A stretch of DNA of 64,000 nucleotides from Paracoccus caeni (GCF_016629665.1 NZ_JAEPRQ010000002.1:248001-312000), one strand, 5' to 3'; counted from the first letter of the stretch, positions 37,401-45,124 are shown. The notes: generated by a model not told the origin, from the letters alone. A program made the numbers and translations.

Positions 37401-37971
37401 CGGCGGTGCTGGTGGCCTTCTCGGTGGTGTGACCGACACGGTTGGTGGCCTGCTCGGAGGCGACGGTGACGGCGATCTGCTGGGCGGCTTGCTCGGTGGC
37501 GGTGCCGGTGGCCTCATCGGTGGTGTGACCGACACGGTCGGTGGCCTGCTGGGTGGCGACGGTGACGGCGACCTGCTGGGTGGTCTGCTTGGCGGCGGTG
37601 CCGGTGGCCTCATCGGCGGCGTGACCGACACGGTTGGTGGCCTGCTGGGTGGCGACGGTGACGGCGATCTGCTGGGCGGCTTGCTCGGCGGTGGTGCCGG
37701 TGGCCTTCTCGGCGGCGTGACCGACACGATCGGCGGGCTGCTGGGTGGCGATGGTGACGACGGCCTGCTGGCCGGTGTGACCGAAACCATCGACGGCCTT
37801 CTGGGCGGCGATGATGACGGTGGTTTGCTGGCTGGTATCACGGATACGGTCGGCGGTCTGCTGGGTGACGGCTCTCTCCTGGGTGGCCTCACTGACAGCT
37901 CCGAGGATCTGCTGAGCACTGGCAACCTGCTCTCAGACCTCGGCGGATCAAGCGACGACGTCACGGCCTGA
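34423..37971 (+). CDS. Giant low-complexity repeat protein, probable BapA-like surface adhesin
   Basis: 1182 residues in five parts. (1) Residues 1-85 resemble the prefix domain of Bap/BapA-type adhesins (ADVSISALRADINGYVKTGD, QLASGDEILVQGFFI). (2) A Gly/Ala linker. (3) Residues 116-421: 51 consecutive perfect TDPTDG hexapeptides. (4) Residues 422-826: Gly/Leu/Asp repeats such as GLLGDITGNDG. (5) Residues 827-1114: nine 32-residue units, then a tail ending in SSDDVTA. There is no Sec signal peptide; this fits type I secretion with a C-terminal signal, but no exporter genes are in the window. The Asp and Thr density would suit calcium binding or O-glycosylation. An AGAGGA site precedes the ATG. 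It is divergent from a hybrid kinase. That it is a real gene is clear; the adhesin role is inferred. Confidence 0.85.
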   Translation: MAQSIIQAGTIADVSISALRADINGYVKTGDDLVIQLASGDEILVQGFFIPTEDGTAHQIVLGDGTIIQLDENGEEEAGLGAGMFADDGAAGIAALGAAGLAAAMGASGGGGGGGTDPTDGTDPTDGTDPTDGTDPTDGTDPTDGTDPTDGTDPTDGTDPTDGTDPTDGTDPTDGTDPTDGTDPTDGTDPTDGTDPTDGTDPTDGTDPTDGTDPTDGTDPTDGTDPTDGTDPTDGTDPTDGTDPTDGTDPTDGTDPTDGTDPTDGTDPTDGTDPTDGTDPTDGTDPTDGTDPTDGTDPTDGTDPTDGTDPTDGTDPTDGTDPTDGTDPTDGTDPTDGTDPTDGTDPTDGTDPTDGTDPTDGTDPTDGTDPTDGTDPTDGTDPTDGTDPTDGTDPTDGTDPTDGTDPTDGTDPTDGTDPTDGTDDVQGLLDPILGDGGLLGDITGNDGLLGDVTGSDGLLGGLLGEDGPLGDLASGLIGVPILGDGVGDGSQGILDPLVGDGGLLGDITGNGGLLGDVTGSNGVVGDLIGNDGLLGDLTGNGGLVGDLTGTGLLGGSGDGNGGDGLLGGILDGVLGGEGGLLDGVTDTAGDLLGGAGGLVGGVTGVVGGLLGIDGDQGLLDPIIADGGLLGDITGNDGLLGDVTGNDGLLGDVIGDTGLLGSITGANGLVGDLTGSGLLGDGGEGSGGLIGGLIPAGVGDLVGGVTGTIGGLLDGAGAGDLLGGITDTAGGLLGSAGGLVGGVTGTIGGLLGIDGDQGLLDPIIADGGLLGDITGNDGLLGDVTGNEGLLGDVIGDHGLLASVTGTNGLVGELTGTGLLGDGGEGGGLLGGLLGGGAGGLLGGVTGTIGGLLGGDGDGDLLGGLLGGGAGGLLGGVTDTVGGLLGGDGDGDLLGGLLGGGAGGLLGGVTDTVGGLLGGDGDGDLLGGLLGGGAGGLLGGVTDTVGGLLGGDGDGDLLGGLLGGGAGGLLGGVTDTVGGLLGGDGDGDLLGGLLGGGAGGLLGGVTDTVGGLLGGDGDGDLLGGLLGGGAGGLIGGVTDTVGGLLGGDGDGDLLGGLLGGGAGGLIGGVTDTVGGLLGGDGDGDLLGGLLGGGAGGLLGGVTDTIGGLLGGDGDDGLLAGVTETIDGLLGGDDDGGLLAGITDTVGGLLGDGSLLGGLTDSSEDLLSTGNLLSDLGGSSDDVTA
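34768..35685 (+). repeat. 51 tandem 18-bp units encoding TDPTDG
   Basis: 918 bp made of exactly 51 in-frame 18-bp units. All encode Thr-Asp-Pro-Thr-Asp-Gly with no amino-acid exception, while codons vary freely (GAT/GAC, ACT/ACC, GGA/GGG/GGC, CCG with rare CCC/CCT/CCA). Higher-order copies exist: the run GATCCGACCGATGGG recurs at 34861, 35167 and 35527, offsets of 17 and 20 units. Confidence 0.97.
36250..36780 (+). repeat. 420-bp internal duplication in the repeat protein
   Basis: A block encoding GIDGDQGLLDPIIADGG and the following ITGNDGLLGDVTGN repeats recurs exactly 420 bp downstream. For example, 36301-36356 is identical to 36721-36776. This indicates recent segmental duplication within the gene. 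Confidence 0.85.
36901..37764 (+). repeat. Nine 96-bp units encoding a 32-residue Gly/Leu/Asp repeat
   Basis: Each unit begins LLGGLLGGGAGG, contains GVTDTVGG (GVTGTIGG in the first, GVTDTIGG in the last) and ends GGDGDGD (GGDGDDG in the last). Variation between units is mostly synonymous; two units have LIGG for LLGG. The GGDGDGD end resembles, but does not fit, the RTX nonapeptide. Confidence 0.95.
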
Positions 37972-38003
37972 CATCGTCTCGCAATCCAACCGCACGACCC
38001 AAC

Positions 38004-38036
38004 GGGGCGCCCAATTAAGGGCGTCCCGATCATTTT
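38004..38036 (+). terminator. Intrinsic terminator of the repeat-protein gene
   Basis: GGGGCGCCC pairs with GGGCGTCCC (one G-T pair, 6-nt loop AATTAA), followed by GATCATTTT, 33 bp after the stop. Confidence 0.8.
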
Positions 38037-38080
38037 GCAGAATGCCCTGTCCCGGAGCCCTGCCCCGGATTACAGCCGGA

Positions 38081-39517
38081 TCACGGCTCTCCCTGAAAGC
38101 GGAAGATCGCCAGACTGCGTTCACGCTCATTCACTTCAAGTTTGCGGTTGATCGGCGCATGGGCGCGGGCCGAGCAATCGGGGCGTTCGCACAGATAGCA
38201 GTTCAGCCCGATATCGACCGGCTTGGTGCGGTCCAGATCGATGCCGTCGGCATAGACCAGACGCGGCGCATAGGCGACATCGCAGCCCAGCCCGATGGCC
38301 AGCCTTTGCGCGGGCGCGCCATGACTGCCCCCTGCCCGCGTCACCGTCCGCGCGACCGAGAAATAGCTGACCCCTTCCGGCATGCGGATCACCTGGGTCT
38401 GAACCCTCTCGGGCGTCTCGAAGCTGGAATGGATATTCCACAACGGACAGGTGCCGCCGAAGCGCGAGAACGGGAAACGCCCGGCGCTGAAACGTTTCGA
38501 GATATTGCCCGCCTGATCGACGCGGACGAAATAGAACGGAATCCCCCGCGCATCGGACCGTTGCAGCGTGGACATGCGATGGGCGGTCTGTTCGAAACTG
38601 GTGCCGAAGCGGTGCGACAGCAATTCGACATCATAGCGCGTCGATTCACAGGCCGAGAGAAACCGCGAATAGGGCATCAGCAGCGCCGCCGCAAAGTAGT
38701 TCGACAGGCTGACGCGCATCAGCGACAGCGCCGCCGGATCGTTCAGGCCTGCCTCGGACACCAGTTGCTCGGTCAGGTCTCGCTGTTCAAGCTGGCCCAG
38801 AAGGACACCGATCTGGAACCGGCGGCTTGACTGACCCAGCAGTTCCGACAGCAGCAATTCGCGCCGATGCGGATCGAAACGGCGAAGCTGGTCGGCCATG
38901 ACCGCTGCGGGCAGAATCCGCACGTTGAGACCATGCGTCGCCAGACGTTCGCTCAGCGCGATATGCGGTTCACGGCGATGCAGGCCCAGTTGCTCGGCCA
39001 AAGCTTCGGCAGCCCGGTCCAGCGGGTCGAAATGGTTGCGGTTCGAATAGAACCAGCCGCGCACGCTTTCGACCGGGCGGGAATGGTCCACCAGCACCTC
39101 GACCTTGTCGCGGTCGGTCAGCGGATTGGTGTCGTCCTGACCGCGCAGCAGCGATTCGCGATACTGGTCGTGCAGCCGCACGAAAGCCTGCGCAATCCGG
39201 GGGGAAGCCTGCAACACCGCCTCGACCTCGGTGCGTGTCATGTGACCGCCAATCGCCGGATCTTTCAAAGCCGCCGCGAAATCCGCGGCAAGCTGGGTAT
39301 CGGTCGAGGGGGCAAGCTCCGAGATGTTCAGGTCATAAACCTCGGCCAGTTTCATCAAGAGCCGGGCCGAGGCCGGACGCTGATCCGCCTCGATCAGGGT
39401 GATGTAACTCGCGGAAATCCCTAGCTCTGCCGCCATCTGCGCCTGCGTCAGGCCCAGCGAATTGCGCAGAACCTTCAGCCTCTGGCCGATGATCAGCTTC
39501 TCTCCGCGCTCTGCCAT
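38081..39517 (-). CDS. XRE-family regulator of the ScfR/RamB type
   Basis: A 478-residue regulator. The Cro/C1-type helix-turn-helix is at about 10-65 (LGLTQAQMAAELGISASYITLIE), followed by an ImmA/IrrE-like middle domain and a C-terminal short-chain acyl/DUF2083-type domain with a Cys cluster (CYLCERPDCSARAHAPINR). Such proteins (RamB, ScfR, PrpR-like) sense acyl-CoA status and control acetate, glyoxylate or propionate genes. The start MAERGEKLIIG follows GGAGGGC; the frame extends 12 codons upstream without support. It is divergent from aceB-aceA and very probably controls them. Confidence 0.92.
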   Translation of the reverse strand: MAERGEKLIIGQRLKVLRNSLGLTQAQMAAELGISASYITLIEADQRPASARLLMKLAEVYDLNISELAPSTDTQLAADFAAALKDPAIGGHMTRTEVEAVLQASPRIAQAFVRLHDQYRESLLRGQDDTNPLTDRDKVEVLVDHSRPVESVRGWFYSNRNHFDPLDRAAEALAEQLGLHRREPHIALSERLATHGLNVRILPAAVMADQLRRFDPHRRELLLSELLGQSSRRFQIGVLLGQLEQRDLTEQLVSEAGLNDPAALSLMRVSLSNYFAAALLMPYSRFLSACESTRYDVELLSHRFGTSFEQTAHRMSTLQRSDARGIPFYFVRVDQAGNISKRFSAGRFPFSRFGGTCPLWNIHSSFETPERVQTQVIRMPEGVSYFSVARTVTRAGGSHGAPAQRLAIGLGCDVAYAPRLVYADGIDLDRTKPVDIGLNCYLCERPDCSARAHAPINRKLEVNERERSLAIFRFQGEP

Positions 39518-39543
39518 TTGGTGCCCTCCGGGGTGCCTTAAAG

Positions 39544-39660
39544 TGACAAACATTACAAATTTTCAGGAAGCGTCACGACATAACTTACAAGAAAACCTCT
39601 TTATTACAAGTATATGATGCACATGCAGCATGACATTACTACAGTTACTTTACAAAGCTA
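39544..39660. promoter_or_regulatory. Divergent control region ramB-like/aceB with four TTACAA words
   Basis: An AT-rich 166-bp gap. TTACAA occurs at 39553, 39585, 39604 and 39650, with a related TGACAAA at 39544. The repeated word in the gap between a regulator and its likely target suggests regulator half-sites. Confidence 0.45.
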
Positions 39661-39683
39661 ACGCCAACGCTTGGAGTCATGAA

Positions 39684-41306
39684 ATGCCGCTTGATCGTGT
39701 CCCGACCCTGTCGCCGCCCCTTGTCCTGCGCACCGCGCCGGGGGCCGAGCTTGTCCTGACCGCGGAAGCACTGAACTTCGTGGCCGAGCTTCAGGCCCGC
39801 TTCGGCCTGCGTCTTCACGCGCTGATGGTCGCCCGTCAGCGTCGGCAAGAGCGGATCGACCGTGGCGAATTGCCCGATTATCTGCCCGAAACCACCGAGA
39901 TCCGCAAAGGCATCTGGCAAGCCGCGCCGCTGCCCGAAGCATTGCAGGACCGCCGCGTCGAGATCACCGGCCCGGTTGATCGCAAGATGATGATCAACGC
40001 GCTGAATTCCGGGGCCAAGGTCTTCATGGCCGATTTCGAGGATGCGACCTCGCCCGGCTTCGCCAATATCATCGCCGGTCATGCGAATATGCTGGACTAC
40101 CGTGACGGGACGCTGGATTTCGACGATCCGAAAACCGGCAAATCCTATCGTGTCGGCGCCGTTCCGGCCCTGATGATCGTCCGCCCGCGCGGGCTGCATA
40201 TGTCGGAAGCGAATGTCCTGATCGGCGGTCAGCCGGTCTCAGCCGCGCTGTTCGATTTCGGTCTGAACATCTTCCATAACGGCCGCGCCTTGGCCGCCTC
40301 GGGTCGCGGGCCGTTCTATTACCTGCCAAAGCTGGAAAGCCACCGCGAGGCGCGGTTCTGGAACGATGTCTTCCTCTTCGCACAGGAACGGACGGGTCTG
40401 GCGCAAGGCACGATCAAGGCGACCGTCCTGATCGAGACCCTGCCCGCCGCCTTCGAGATGGATGAGATCATCTGGGAACTGCGCGAACATATCGCCGGGC
40501 TGAACTGTGGCCGTTGGGATTATATCTTCAGCTACATCAAGACCTTGCGCAATCATCCGGCCTATGTCCTGCCCGACCGGGCAGAGGTCACCATGGACCG
40601 CGCCTTTCTGGCCACCTATGCGGCCCGTCTGGTCAAGGTCTGCCACCGTCGCGGCGTTCACGCGATGGGCGGGATGGCCGCGCAAATCCCGGTCAAGGAT
40701 GACGATGCCGCCAACGAGACCGCCTTTGCCAAGGTCCGCGCCGACAAACAGCGCGAGGTCGAGATGGGCCATGACGGCACCTGGGTCGCGCATCCCGATC
40801 TGGTTCCGGTCGCATTGCAGGTCTTTGACGCCGCCATGCCCGGCCCGAACCAGATCAACCGCCCGCGTCAGGAGTTTCGGATCGAACCGGCGATGCTGCT
40901 GAAGCCGCATCAGGGCCAGATCACCGAGGCAGGTGTCCGCGCCAATGTCTCGATCGCGATCGAATATCTGGCGCAATGGCTGCAAGGCCGCGGCGCGGTG
41001 CCGATCAACAACCTGATGGAAGACGCCGCCACCGCCGAAATCAGCCGCGCGCAATTGTGGCAATGGATCCGCCACCGCGCCCCGGTCGAGATGGAGGACG
41101 GCAGCGAGCGGAACCTTAGCGCCGACTGGCTGGGCCAACTGGTTCAGGGCGAGATCGGGCGTCTGCTGGAACGGCTTGGCCCGAACGGCTTCCATCGCGG
41201 GCATTACGCCTCGGCCTGCCGCCTGCTGCTGGACGCGGCAACGGCAGAGGCTCTGCCCGATTTCATCACCACGCCGGCCTATCAGGTGCTGAACGCGCTC
41301 GATTAA
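39684..41306 (+). CDS. aceB: Malate synthase A
   Basis: A 540-residue enzyme of the malate synthase A family (usual length about 530). Conserved segments include FMADFEDATSP, MIVRPRGLHMSE, YLPKLESHREARFWNDVF, ATVLIETLPAAFEMDEI and MGGMAAQIPVKDD. It condenses glyoxylate with acetyl-CoA to malate. The start at 39684 is preceded by GGAG at 7 nt; the frame is open further upstream through the promoter region. It is first in aceB-aceA. Confidence 0.95.
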   Translation: MPLDRVPTLSPPLVLRTAPGAELVLTAEALNFVAELQARFGLRLHALMVARQRRQERIDRGELPDYLPETTEIRKGIWQAAPLPEALQDRRVEITGPVDRKMMINALNSGAKVFMADFEDATSPGFANIIAGHANMLDYRDGTLDFDDPKTGKSYRVGAVPALMIVRPRGLHMSEANVLIGGQPVSAALFDFGLNIFHNGRALAASGRGPFYYLPKLESHREARFWNDVFLFAQERTGLAQGTIKATVLIETLPAAFEMDEIIWELREHIAGLNCGRWDYIFSYIKTLRNHPAYVLPDRAEVTMDRAFLATYAARLVKVCHRRGVHAMGGMAAQIPVKDDDAANETAFAKVRADKQREVEMGHDGTWVAHPDLVPVALQVFDAAMPGPNQINRPRQEFRIEPAMLLKPHQGQITEAGVRANVSIAIEYLAQWLQGRGAVPINNLMEDAATAEISRAQLWQWIRHRAPVEMEDGSERNLSADWLGQLVQGEIGRLLERLGPNGFHRGHYASACRLLLDAATAEALPDFITTPAYQVLNALD

Positions 41307-41339
41307 GTCCGGTCCAAACCCCGCAACAATCTCTCCCTT

Positions 41340-41363
41340 GGAAGGGCCTTTGACGGCCCTTCC
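41340..41363 (+). promoter_or_regulatory. Intercistronic hairpin aceB-aceA
   Basis: GGAAGGGCC pairs perfectly with GGCCCTTCC (6-nt loop), followed by GTCTCTG and no U-run. It could set the aceA:aceB ratio by processing or partial termination. Confidence 0.6.
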
Positions 41364-41391
41364 GTCTCTGACCATGACGAAAGGAACGAAC

Positions 41392-43002
41392 ATGGCCAAC
41401 CGTAAATCTTACGCCGAACTGCGCCAGGATGTCGCCGCCCGCTATCCGTCGGGCCACACGAGCAGCGGCGTCTCGGTGGATGACATCGTTCAGCTTAAGC
41501 TGCAAAACACCTATGACACCCATCTGGACGTTGCCCGCGACATGGCAACGGTGATGCGCGGCGATATGGCGGCCTATGATGCCGATCCGTCGAAATTCAC
41601 CCAATCGCTGGGCTGCTGGTCGGGCTTTCACGCCCAGCAGATGATCAAATCCGTGAAGCGCCTGCGCGGCACCGCCAAGGGCACCTATGTCTATCTGTCC
41701 GGCTGGATGGTCGCCGGGCTGCGCAACCGTTGGGGCCACCTGCCCGATCAGTCGATGCACGAAAAAACTGCCGTCGCCGATCTGATCCACGAGATCTATG
41801 TCTCGCTGCGTCAGGCGGATGAGGTTGCGCTGAACGATCTGTTCAAGACACTGAAAGCCGCGACCACGGAAGCCGAGCGTGCGCAGGCGATCGAGGCGAT
41901 CGACAATTTCGAAAGCCATGTCGTTCCGATCATCGCCGATATCGATGCGGGCTTCGGCAACGAACACGCCACCTATCTGCTGGCGAAAGAGCTGATCAAG
42001 GCGGGTGCCTGCTGTCTGCAGATCGAAAATCAGGTCTCGGACGCCAAGCAATGCGGTCACCAGGACGGCAAGGTCACCGTCCCGCGCGAGGACTTTATCG
42101 AGAAACTGCGCGCCTGCCGTCTGGCCTTCGAGGAACTGGGCGTTGATGACGGTGTGATTGTGGCCCGCACCGACAGCCTTGGCGCTGGTCTGACCCAGAA
42201 GGTTCCGGTCAGCCAGCAGCCGGGCGATCTTGCCAGCCAGTATATCAAATGGCTGAAGACCGAACAGATCACCGAAGAAAACCCGATCCGCGAGGGCGAA
42301 CTGGCGCTGTATCAGGGCGGCGAATTCGTGAAGCCGGTTCGTCTGGCGAATGGCCTGTTCCCGTTCCGCGAAAATACCGGCCGGGCGCGGGTGATCGAGG
42401 ATTGCGTCGCCTCGCTGAAAGATGGCGGTGCGGATCTGCTGTGGATCGAAACCGATACCCCGAATGTCGATGAGATTGCAGGCATGGTTGCCGAGATCCG
42501 CAAGGAAGTGCCGAATGCGAAGCTGACCTATAACAACTCGCCCAGCTTCAACTGGACGCTGAACCTGCGCAAACAGGTCCGCAGCCAATGGCTGGCCGAG
42601 GGCAAGATCAGCGAAAGCGACTACCCGGATGGCAACGAGCTGATGAAGGCGGATTACGACGATACCGATCTGGGCCGCGAGGCGGATCAGCGCCTGCAAC
42701 GCTTCCAGACCGACATCTCGGCCCGCGCCGGCGTGTTCCACAACCTGATCACGCTGCCGACCTTCCACCTGACCGCGAAGTCGATGGACGAGCTGAGCCA
42801 CGGTTATTTCGGCGACGACAAGATGCTGGCCTATGTCAAAACCGTCCAGCGTCAGGAAATCCGTCGCGGCATCAGCGCGGTGAAGCACCAGCACGAGGTC
42901 GGCTCGGATCTGGGCGATACGTTCAAGGAAATGGTCGGAGGCGAGCGCGCCTTGAAAGCGGGCGGTCATGCCAACACCATGAACCAGTTCGCCGCCGAGT
43001 GA
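41392..43002 (+). CDS. aceA: Isocitrate lyase
   Basis: A 536-residue isocitrate lyase of the large (over 500-residue) class. The active-site signature appears as KQCGH at 219-223 (KKCGH in the classical form); the catalytic Cys221 is kept. IADIDAGFGNEH, IENQ and RTDSLGAG are also present. It splits isocitrate to glyoxylate and succinate for growth on acetate or fatty acids, matching the beta-oxidation genes later in the window. The start at 41392 has AAAGGA upstream; an in-frame ATG further 5' is unsupported. Confidence 0.95.
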   Translation: MANRKSYAELRQDVAARYPSGHTSSGVSVDDIVQLKLQNTYDTHLDVARDMATVMRGDMAAYDADPSKFTQSLGCWSGFHAQQMIKSVKRLRGTAKGTYVYLSGWMVAGLRNRWGHLPDQSMHEKTAVADLIHEIYVSLRQADEVALNDLFKTLKAATTEAERAQAIEAIDNFESHVVPIIADIDAGFGNEHATYLLAKELIKAGACCLQIENQVSDAKQCGHQDGKVTVPREDFIEKLRACRLAFEELGVDDGVIVARTDSLGAGLTQKVPVSQQPGDLASQYIKWLKTEQITEENPIREGELALYQGGEFVKPVRLANGLFPFRENTGRARVIEDCVASLKDGGADLLWIETDTPNVDEIAGMVAEIRKEVPNAKLTYNNSPSFNWTLNLRKQVRSQWLAEGKISESDYPDGNELMKADYDDTDLGREADQRLQRFQTDISARAGVFHNLITLPTFHLTAKSMDELSHGYFGDDKMLAYVKTVQRQEIRRGISAVKHQHEVGSDLGDTFKEMVGGERALKAGGHANTMNQFAAE

Positions 43003-43065
43003 TCCGGCCCTAACCGATCTGCCGTCAGAGCCCGTTGGCGTGGGTTTTCGCTTCTGACGGTAGCA

Positions 43066-43094
43066 CGCCGCCCCCTCACCGGGGCGGCGTTTTT
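43066..43094 (+). terminator. Intrinsic terminator of aceBA
   Basis: CGCCGCCCC pairs with GGGGCGGCG (6-nt loop), followed by TTTTT. A second, longer inverted repeat (CCGTCAGA/TCTGACGG, 43022-43060) precedes it. Confidence 0.9.
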
Positions 43095-43109
43095 GTTCCC
43101 GCCCTCGGA

Positions 43110-43985
43110 TCAGCCCCCGACCTGCGCCTGCCGCATATCCTGACCGGGCGGCGCACCGAATAACCGGCGATATTCACGGGTGAATTGCGGCACGCTTTCA
43201 TAGCCGACGGCATGGGCGGCGGTGGCGATCCCTGCCCCCTCTGCCAACATCCGCCGCCGCGCCTCGATCAGCCTTAGCTGCTTCTGGAATTGCAGCGGCG
43301 ACAGCGTGGTGATGCTGCGGAAATGCTGATGGAATGACGATTCGCTCATCCCTGCCAGCACCGCCAGATGCTCGACCCGGATCGGGCGTTGATAATCCTG
43401 CCGGATTGCCTCGACCGCGCGGGCGATGCGCCCGGCGTGGCTGTCGGTGACGCCAAGCCTGCGGATCGCCGCGCCGTGACGCCCGTTCAGCAACCAATAA
43501 TGCATCTCGCGCAGAAGACCGTCGCGCAGAACCGGCAGCGCCTCGGGCCGGTCCAGAAGGCGCATCAGCCGCAAAGCCGCCTCGGCCACATCGGGATCGG
43601 TCGGCTCGACCCGGATCGGGGCGGGATCCGGCAGATGCGGGGCCGCGACCGACAATTCGCGCAGCATCGCCGGATCAAGCTCCAGCACCAGCGAGTAATA
43701 GGGCGCGGCGGGGCTGGCCTCGATGATCTGGCTGACCGTCGGCACATCGGCCGAGATCAGCAACGCCTCGCCCGGACCGAAATCGAAACTGTCGGCCCCC
43801 ATCGTCACCCGCTTTCGCCCCTGCAACAGCATCGCGACCAGCGGCTTGTTGACGGCGACCTGCAATTCGCCGGGATACATGACCCGCACCGCGGTCAGCC
43901 CCGCGACCGGCGTGATTGCCGCGCCGAAACGGTCGGCATGGGCATCAGCGTGACGGCGGACATGGTCCAGAAGTGATCGGTTCAT
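43110..43985 (-). CDS. AraC family regulator with AraC_N (cupin-like) sensor
   Basis: A 291-residue regulator. The N-terminal sensor (about 15-175: LVAMLLQGRKRV, LLISADVPTVSQI) is the AraC_N type. The C-terminal double helix-turn-helix runs about 190-285 (LAVLAGMSESSFHQHFRSITTLSPLQFQKQLRLIEARRRM, then AAHAVGYESVPQFTREYRRLFG). It is divergent from an SDR dehydrogenase gene, its likely target. Confidence 0.9.
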   Translation of the reverse strand: MNRSLLDHVRRHADAHADRFGAAITPVAGLTAVRVMYPGELQVAVNKPLVAMLLQGRKRVTMGADSFDFGPGEALLISADVPTVSQIIEASPAAPYYSLVLELDPAMLRELSVAAPHLPDPAPIRVEPTDPDVAEAALRLMRLLDRPEALPVLRDGLLREMHYWLLNGRHGAAIRRLGVTDSHAGRIARAVEAIRQDYQRPIRVEHLAVLAGMSESSFHQHFRSITTLSPLQFQKQLRLIEARRRMLAEGAGIATAAHAVGYESVPQFTREYRRLFGAPPGQDMRQAQVGG

Positions 43986-44155
43986 CTTGGCGATCCGGGC
44001 AATGGCTTCACGGTATCAGGCAAGAAACCGGCCCGTTCGGCAAGACCTTGCGTGCCATTTCAGAGAAACGGGCAAGAAGCGGCGAGGAACAGGCAACACG
44101 GATCGCGATTTTCACCCCATGTTGCCTGCATCGCATCTGCACGAAGGAAATAAAG

Positions 44156-44911
44156 ATGAGCAAGATCGCAATCGTTACCGGCGCCAATCGTGGCCTTGGC
44201 CGCAACACCGCTTTGTCCATCGCCCGCCACGGCGGCGACGTGATCGTGGCCTATCGCGGCAATACCGCGCAGGCGGAAGAAGTGGTCACGGAAATCCGCG
44301 CACTTGGCCGGAAAGCTGTCGCGCTGCAACTGGACATGGCAGAGGTCGCGAGCTTCCCCGATTTCACCCAAAGGCTTCGGGTCGCCCTGCAAGAGAATTG
44401 GGGCCGCGACAGTTTCGACCACCTGATCAACAATGCCGGTCACGGCGAATATGCGATGATCGAGGCCACCACCGAAGCCCAGTTCGACGGGCTTTTCGAC
44501 GTGCATGTCAAAGGCGTGTTCTTTCTGGTTCAGGCGCTGCTGCCGCTGATCGCCGATGGCGGGCGGATCGTGAATTTCTCGTCCGGGCTGACGCGGATTT
44601 CCTATCCCGGCTTCTCGGCCTATGCGGCGGCGAAGGGTGCGGTCGAAACCCTGACCACCTATATGGCGCGCGAACTGGGCGGGCGCGGGATCACCGTGAA
44701 CACCGTCGCGCCGGGCGCGATCGAGACCGATTTCGGCGGCGGCATGGTCCGCGACAATGCCGAGGCGAACGCACAATTCGCGGCAATGACGGCGCTTGGG
44801 CGGGTTGGATTGCCAGATGATATCGGGCCGATGATCGCAAATCTTCTGGACGATGCGAACCGTTGGGTCACCGCGCAACGGATCGAGGTTTCGGGCGGGC
44901 AGACGATCTGA
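44156..44911 (+). CDS. SDR family oxidoreductase
   Basis: A 251-residue classical short-chain dehydrogenase: TGANRGLG at residues 8-15 for NAD(P), NNAG near 98, the catalytic Ser in NFSSG and Tyr-x3-Lys in YAAAKGA. It reduces a carbonyl or oxidises an alcohol; the substrate is unknown. The start at 44156 has AAGGAAAT upstream; the longer frame beginning at 43916 overlaps the divergent regulator and is rejected. Confidence 0.92.
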   Translation: MSKIAIVTGANRGLGRNTALSIARHGGDVIVAYRGNTAQAEEVVTEIRALGRKAVALQLDMAEVASFPDFTQRLRVALQENWGRDSFDHLINNAGHGEYAMIEATTEAQFDGLFDVHVKGVFFLVQALLPLIADGGRIVNFSSGLTRISYPGFSAYAAAKGAVETLTTYMARELGGRGITVNTVAPGAIETDFGGGMVRDNAEANAQFAAMTALGRVGLPDDIGPMIANLLDDANRWVTAQRIEVSGGQTI

Positions 44912-44999
44912 ACCGCATCAATCAGGCGTGCAGGACATTTCCCGTAACCCTCTGGTTGACCTTGCGTAAATGGGCAATTTCACCGATATGTCCGCGTCA

Positions 45000-45122
45000 A
45001 AAAAAATGCTATTGTCATGAGACATCTTAGAACCAACCTAGTTCATCGTCCCAAGGTTCTCTTCAAGTGAACTGGATGGACAACTCAAAGCCCCGCTCTT
45101 CGTTGAGCGGGGCTATTTCTTT
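45000..45122 (+). ncRNA. Candidate small RNA ending in a strong intrinsic terminator
   Basis: Two hairpins follow an AT-rich run: AGAACC/GGTTCT (45029-45060) and a 10-bp GC stem AGCCCCGCTC/GAGCGGGGCT (45089-45114) trailed by ATTTCTTTTT. The terminator is about 180 bp from the SDR stop, longer than usual for a plain 3' end. No convincing promoter was identified, so this may simply be the SDR 3' UTR. Confidence 0.35.
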
Positions 45123-45124
45123 TT
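45089..45124 (+). terminator. Strong intrinsic terminator
   Basis: AGCCCCGCTC pairs with GAGCGGGGCT, 6-nt loop TTCGTT, then ATTTCTTTTT. Confidence 0.9.

Noticed and set aside
36901..37764. RTX calcium-binding nonapeptides
   Set aside because: The GGDGDGDLL stretches lack the Asp at the sixth position required by GGxGxDxUx, so a classical RTX roll is not supported.
39630..39683. Earlier start for malate synthase
   Set aside because: The additional codons lie in the AT-rich promoter region with TTACAA words; the ATG at 39684 has GGAG at proper spacing and fits family length.
43916..44155. N-terminal extension of the SDR protein
   Set aside because: It overlaps the divergent AraC gene and its promoter; the ATG at 44156 has a ribosome-binding site and starts right at the Rossmann strand.
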